A DNA stretch of 41,828 nucleotides, from positions 1-41,828 of the IMG/VR virus record IMGVR_UViG_3300025151_000091; one strand, given 5' to 3'. This document shows, one piece after another, positions 38,683 through 41,828 of this stretch (its first letter is position 1; every line of letters begins with the position of its first letter). The stretch comes from a virus. The notes under the pieces are model-generated. The model saw only the letters and a program-made list of their open reading frames with translations. It had not been told where the DNA came from and searched no databases. A program made the position numbers and the translations under genes.

Positions 38683-39825
38683 ATGCATAGTATAGAAAAC
38701 AGCAAAAACACACTTTCACATTTACTACAAAAAGTGCAGGATCAAGCCAATCGAGCACGTGATTTTTTGGCCCCCACTCATGAGCTCCAAAAAGGTACGA
38801 CCGATGATGGTTTACCCTACGTGGTAATGGAAGCCTCCAAAGGCGTACCCACTCAGCTTTTTGACATCAATGATGTAGCATTCGGTCAAATCTCTGCGAA
38901 TGCCGGTATCGACGTTCGAACCGCTAAACGCTTGCAAGAAAAGGTTCCAACTGAGTTTGATTCGGTAGTCAATGCGCTCTGGAGAAAAACCCCCAATGTT
39001 CGAATGCTTCGAACGCATGATCATGTCGAATCGTCCGATAAAACTGTGGTCGGATCGAACGGGAAACTCCGAGCATTTGTGAGCGATAAATTTAAGACAT
39101 TTGATAACGCTCATTTGCTTAACGCTACGTTACCTCAGTTGATGGAATCAGACGCGCAGTGGCAGGTCGTATCTGGTGACATCTCCGAGCGTCGAATGTA
39201 TCTCAGATTAAAGTCGAACGTCCAGACGGGTGAGGGTGCTAACGTTAACGATGTAATGGCGAATGGTATTGGACTCTCGAATTCGGAGGTTGGATCGGGT
39301 TCCATTTCGGTCTATCAAATCGCTTGGACTTTGGCCTGTTTAAACGGAATGCAAACTCAAAATAAAACGCGGTCGAGTCATATCACTAGCGCCCGAGATT
39401 CTGAGGATTGGGGATTGCTATCAGGTGAGGCGAAAGATGCCGATAATCGCGCTCTGGAATTGAAGGTTCGAGACTTGGTACAGTCCTACGCAAACCGTGA
39501 AAATTTTGACGCTGTTTTGGAGTCTATGCGCTTGGCAAAATTAGACGTGATCGAGGGCGAAAAATCCGAGGCCGTCCAGAGTTTGGGCAAAGTCTTACAA
39601 CTCACCAAAAAGGAAACTGCGAATGTTCTCGATGGCTTGCTCAACACTATCGGGCAGGCGGGGTACGAATCCGGCTCCCCCGTTACCCGTGCTACTTTGG
39701 TTAACGCCGTGACCAATGTTGCGAATTCTGCTGATATTGATGACGTTGATTTGTGGCAATCGCGAGGCGGTCAAGTGCTGAATTTAAACCGCAATGATTG
39801 GGCCCGCGTCGCAATGGTCGCATAG
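38683..39825 (+). CDS. DUF932-family protein (380 aa)
   Basis: The core reads MLRTHDHVESSDKTVVGSNG then KLRAFVSDKFKTFDNAHLLN, followed by ISERRMYLRLKSN and NGIGLSNSEVGSGSISVYQI, matching the phage/plasmid DUF932 pattern (a fixed R...FDN..LL segment and a G-S-E-hG-x2-S-hxh segment). The activity of the family is unknown. The gene follows an ACACGGAGATTTAAAC leader of the same kind as the cassettes downstream and is closed by a terminator. Its size and isolation suggest a major accessory function. Confidence 0.7.
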   Translation: MHSIENSKNTLSHLLQKVQDQANRARDFLAPTHELQKGTTDDGLPYVVMEASKGVPTQLFDINDVAFGQISANAGIDVRTAKRLQEKVPTEFDSVVNALWRKTPNVRMLRTHDHVESSDKTVVGSNGKLRAFVSDKFKTFDNAHLLNATLPQLMESDAQWQVVSGDISERRMYLRLKSNVQTGEGANVNDVMANGIGLSNSEVGSGSISVYQIAWTLACLNGMQTQNKTRSSHITSARDSEDWGLLSGEAKDADNRALELKVRDLVQSYANRENFDAVLESMRLAKLDVIEGEKSEAVQSLGKVLQLTKKETANVLDGLLNTIGQAGYESGSPVTRATLVNAVTNVANSADIDDVDLWQSRGGQVLNLNRNDWARVAMVA

Positions 39826-39856
39826 TCAAAAAACAGTATTTTCCGTGTAGCACCTT

Positions 39857-39882
39857 GGCCCCCAAATGGGGGCCTTTTTTTT
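39857..39882 (+). terminator. Rho-independent terminator after DUF932 gene
   Basis: GGCCCCCA and TGGGGGCC pair perfectly around AA (loop opened by end pairs), followed by eight T. It leads straight into the promoter of the next cassette. Confidence 0.93.
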
Positions 39883-39886
39883 GCGC

Positions 39887-39955
39887 TTGACGCATTTTAG
39901 CGTTTTGTGTTTATAATTAATCGTAACATGCGATTTTATCAACTATACGGAGATT
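39887..39955 (+). promoter_or_regulatory. Cassette promoter with conserved 30-nt leader
   Basis: TTGACG at 39887 and TATAAT at 39912 are 19 bp apart, a long spacer. The leader 39926-39955 reads ACATGCGATTTTATCAACTA then TACGGAGATT and nearly repeats at 40447 and 41315. It includes the ribosome site ACGGAG seven to ten bases before the start. Confidence 0.6.
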
Positions 39956-39961
39956 ATAAAA

Positions 39962-40345
39962 ATGAGTTATCCAACATCTTATGACCTTTGTCACGCCGGA
40001 GAATGGAAAAAAGGCGAAAGGCCAATTTCTGATAAATATTTAATGCACGTTAAATACGATGATAAGAATTATTTGTACGTTATTGAGGAATGTAATAGAT
40101 CGGATTTTTTGGATTGGGTTTTACAAACTTTTGGTAGTCCGGAGGCTTTTGAGTGTTGGTTAGGCCATCCATATAACAGTTTTACTTATAATGAGTTTAC
40201 TAGAACGTGCTCGGAGACTATTTATGATCATTTGAGATGGGAAAAAATCTATGTGACTGAAACCTATTTGGCGGACGTGATCAAATTAAATGAGTGCAAT
40301 CCATCGGATTTTTTGGATCGTGTTTTACAAACGGAGGTTTGTTAG
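39962..40345 (+). CDS. Unknown protein with internal duplication (127 aa)
   Basis: It carries VIEECNRSDFLDWVLQTFG near residues 39-57 and NECNPSDFLDRVLQTEVC at the C-terminus; the DNA behind these pieces matches in 27 of 29 positions (40100-40128 and 40304-40332). The middle has FECWLGHPYNSFTYNEFTRT. Acidic overall, several Cys, no signal peptide. No known family. The C-terminal piece looks like a copy of the middle piece, replacing the original end. Confidence 0.6.
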   Translation: MSYPTSYDLCHAGEWKKGERPISDKYLMHVKYDDKNYLYVIEECNRSDFLDWVLQTFGSPEAFECWLGHPYNSFTYNEFTRTCSETIYDHLRWEKIYVTETYLADVIKLNECNPSDFLDRVLQTEVC

Positions 40346-40374
40346 ACGCATCTAATAGTTTTTTTTCTCTATCC

Positions 40375-40400
40375 GGCCCGCCTTTGAGCGGGCCTTTTTT
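40375..40400 (+). terminator. Rho-independent terminator
   Basis: GGCCCGC and GCGGGCC pair perfectly around six bases, then six T. It is followed within seven bases by the next promoter's -35 box. Confidence 0.92.
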
Positions 40401-40406
40401 ATGCGC

Positions 40407-40476
40407 TTGCATGTTTTCCCGCTTTGGTTTTATACTAGATACCGCAATATGCGATTTTATCAACTACACGGAGATT
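40407..40476 (+). promoter_or_regulatory. Cassette promoter with conserved 30-nt leader
   Basis: TTGCAT at 40407 and TATACT at 40431 are 18 bp apart. The leader (40447-40476) is ATATGCGATTTTATCAACTA then CACGGAGATT, differing at two positions from the first cassette leader. Confidence 0.65.
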
Positions 40477-40482
40477 TTAAAC

Positions 40483-41241
40483 ATGAAAAACAAAAAACCT
40501 ACGGGTCAGATAATTTATCAAGGGCCTAGCATGTTAGACGGGTCACAAATTGTTGTGATTGCGATTACGCGATCCACCAATTCGAAGACGGGCGATATGG
40601 TTCAAACGTACGTTTTAAAAAATAACGGCGAACGTCCTACTGTAAACCAACAAACGGGCGCGGATTTTTCGATATGTGGCGATTGTAAACACCGGCCCGC
40701 GAACGGTGGAGCGTGTTACGTGGTGACCGCTCAAGGCCCGAGCATGGTTTATAAATCGTTTTTGAGTGGGAATTACACGGACGCGGGCGGACTGTTAGAG
40801 GCCTCTAAACTATGCGCGGGCCGAATGGTTCGACTAGGTACTTATGGCGATCCGGCCGCCGTGCCTTTTAAGGTTTGGAAAAAGCTAATAAAAAACGCCA
40901 AAGGCCATACCGGTTATACGCACCAATGGCAAAATAAAAATTTTTTAAAACCGCACCGCGAATTTTTAAAAACTTATTGTATGGCCTCCGTGGACAATCA
41001 AAACGAATATTTAAAGGCAAAAAATCGCGGGTGGCGAACTTTTCGCGTTAGGCTTTCAACCGATTCATTAAATAAAAAAGAGGCCATTTGTCCGGCTTCA
41101 ATGGAGGCCGGAAAAAAATTAACCTGTGTAGATTGTGGCGCGTGTGACGGGGGCCAAAAACGTCGCGGGGATATCGCGATTATTAATCACGGATTTAAGG
41201 CCAAACGCTACAAAATACAGCGCGAATTGATATCCGCTTGA
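40483..41241 (+). CDS. Conserved phage Cys-rich protein, DUF7227-like (252 aa)
   Basis: The ATG at 40483 is chosen since it follows the leader ACGGAG site; the longer in-frame start would cross promoter and terminator. The pattern is GPSMLDGSQIVVIAITRSTN, CGDCKHRPANGGACYVV, RLGTYGDPAAVPFKVW, GYTHQWQ, KTYCMASVDN, GWRTFRVRLS, and CPASMEAGKKLTCVDCGACD. I recall this as a phage domain of unknown function. Ten Cys in two clusters suggest zinc or Fe-S binding. Confidence 0.7.
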   Translation: MKNKKPTGQIIYQGPSMLDGSQIVVIAITRSTNSKTGDMVQTYVLKNNGERPTVNQQTGADFSICGDCKHRPANGGACYVVTAQGPSMVYKSFLSGNYTDAGGLLEASKLCAGRMVRLGTYGDPAAVPFKVWKKLIKNAKGHTGYTHQWQNKNFLKPHREFLKTYCMASVDNQNEYLKAKNRGWRTFRVRLSTDSLNKKEAICPASMEAGKKLTCVDCGACDGGQKRRGDIAIINHGFKAKRYKIQRELISA

Positions 41242-41265
41242 TACCGCTCACCAATTCCCAAAAAA

Positions 41266-41292
41266 GGCCCGCCATTGCGCGGGTCTTTTTTT
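41266..41292 (+). terminator. Rho-independent terminator overlapping next promoter
   Basis: GGCCCGC and GCGGGTC pair with one G-T wobble, then seven T. The loop and right arm also contain TTGCGC, a possible -35 box of the following cassette. Confidence 0.85.
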
Positions 41293-41344
41293 CCGTGATA
41301 TATTCTTGTTTCCCACATGGGATTTTATCAACCATACGGAGATT
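41275..41344 (+). promoter_or_regulatory. Cassette promoter with conserved 30-nt leader
   Basis: TTGCGC at 41275 and TATATT at 41299 are 18 bp apart; the -35 lies in the terminator stem. Leader 41315-41344 is ACATGGGATTTTATCAACCA then TACGGAGATT, the third copy of the element. Confidence 0.5.
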
Positions 41345-41349
41345 AAAAA

Positions 41350-41562
41350 ATGGAAAATTTAATAGAAAAAGCGCACCGGCTTATCACGTCCGATCGGGTC
41401 ACAATTGCGGAAGCTTTAGAGCGCGGTATTTGTGGCGATTTCGCCAAAGGTTTGGGCAAATCTTTGATTCACGCGGACAATGGCAACTTGAATTTAATCG
41501 TAAAAACATGGCCGGACATCATCATCAAAGCGCACCGGCTGGCCGTTGATACGGAGGTTTGA
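41350..41562 (+). CDS. Unknown small protein with terminal repeats (70 aa)
   Basis: ATG follows the leader ACGGAG site. The N-terminal EKAHRLITSD and the C-terminal IKAHRLAVDT echo each other, from two copies of AAAGCGCACCGGCT (41368 and 41527). Between them is a Gly-rich helix part (EALERGICGDFAKGLGKSLI). The end is DTEV, like the TEV-C end of the gene at 39962. Function unknown. Confidence 0.55.
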   Translation: MENLIEKAHRLITSDRVTIAEALERGICGDFAKGLGKSLIHADNGNLNLIVKTWPDIIIKAHRLAVDTEV

Positions 41563-41564
41563 AG

Positions 41565-41780
41565 ATGAAAAAATTTGATGATGCGGTAGAGCAAAATTTA
41601 CCCGTAGAAAATATACCAGCGGGCACGTTCGTTAAACGAAACGAAAACGCCAAACGCGTGTTCACTCGGGGCGAATATTGCCGCGCCTCGAAGCGCTACT
41701 CCCTCGAGGCGTGGGATGATATATCCGCGGTCGTCTACGTTCCCCGCGGCACTGTTCTTGTTACGGGGTTCGAGTTCTAA
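41565..41780 (+). CDS. Unknown small basic protein (72 aa)
   Basis: ATG at 41565 is preferred to a TTG six bases upstream; GGAGG ten bases before it is part of the previous gene's stop region. The protein has a helical KKFDDAVEQNLPVENIPAGT start, a basic middle (KRNENAKRVFTRGEYCRASK) and a beta end (ISAVVYVPRGTVLVTGFEF). No family is recognised. It is cotranscribed with the preceding gene and closes with a terminator. Confidence 0.6.
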   Translation: MKKFDDAVEQNLPVENIPAGTFVKRNENAKRVFTRGEYCRASKRYSLEAWDDISAVVYVPRGTVLVTGFEF

Positions 41781-41802
41781 CCGCTACCCGCTCCACCAAT
41801 CC

Positions 41803-41828
41803 GGCCGCCTTCATGGCGGCCTTTTTTT
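41803..41828 (+). terminator. Rho-independent terminator at window end
   Basis: GGCCGCC and GGCGGCC pair perfectly around five bases and run into at least seven T up to the last base of the window. It is the fourth terminator of the repeated cassette series. Confidence 0.92.

Noticed and set aside
40294-40482. Longer start for the DUF7227-like gene
   Set aside because: The added residues would be read from the previous gene end, terminator, promoter and leader.

Overview
The window looks like most of the genome of a tailed double-stranded DNA phage with podovirus-like architecture, probably from a marine or other aquatic Gammaproteobacterium-like host. No terminase, portal, integrase, tRNA, CRISPR array or insertion sequence was found in it. 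It opens inside the last codons of a probable major capsid gene, so the packaging genes should lie just outside the left edge. The podovirus reading rests on two connector/adaptor proteins, a large nozzle-like protein, tail-fibre genes and a block of very large internal (ejection) proteins, with no sheath, baseplate or tape-measure/tail-tube set. The host reading is inference from sigma70-like promoters, two boxA-like leaders and hairpin-plus-T-run terminators.

Layout: (1) 1-23579, plus strand, late virion operon. After a terminator behind the capsid gene come small structural and basic proteins, connector/adaptor proteins, Ig-like and fibre proteins (405 and 793 aa), a fibre-chaperone-like protein, the nozzle-like protein, and five internal virion proteins of 385-1241 aa. 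Most genes touch or overlap through ATGA or TAATG junctions. (2) 23559-25178, minus strand: an SNF2-type helicase and a 53-aa single-span membrane protein. (3) 25196-32499, plus strand, replication operon driven from a shared divergent promoter with a boxA-like leader: a conserved unknown, an SSB-like protein, an archaeo-eukaryotic-type primase, a sigma-region-4-like HTH protein, a UvrD-like helicase, small genes and a family A DNA polymerase with proofreading domain, closed by a strong terminator. (4) 32501-35684: a ribbon-helix-helix protein, small unknowns, a minus-strand trio including two exported proteins, a tiny membrane peptide, an exported Cys-rich peptide, an exonuclease VII small-subunit-like gene and an endonuclease VII-like resolvase. 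(5) 35704-37672: a chain of tiny overlapping early-type genes and a single-gene boxA unit. (6) 37674-38040: a non-coding stretch with direct repeats, an AT-rich tract and six GTAAC/GTTAC motifs that could be a replication origin. (7) 38041-41828: tiny genes, a DUF932 protein, and then three units built on one plan (terminator, promoter, conserved 30-nt leader, gene), ending in a terminator at the window edge.

Taken together the replication set has its own primase, polymerase, two helicases, SSB-like protein and resolvase. The virion set is one long translationally coupled operon. The right arm is a collection of individually controlled small accessory genes. No recognisable endolysin or canonical holin is present; several small membrane or exported proteins are candidates for lysis or envelope functions.
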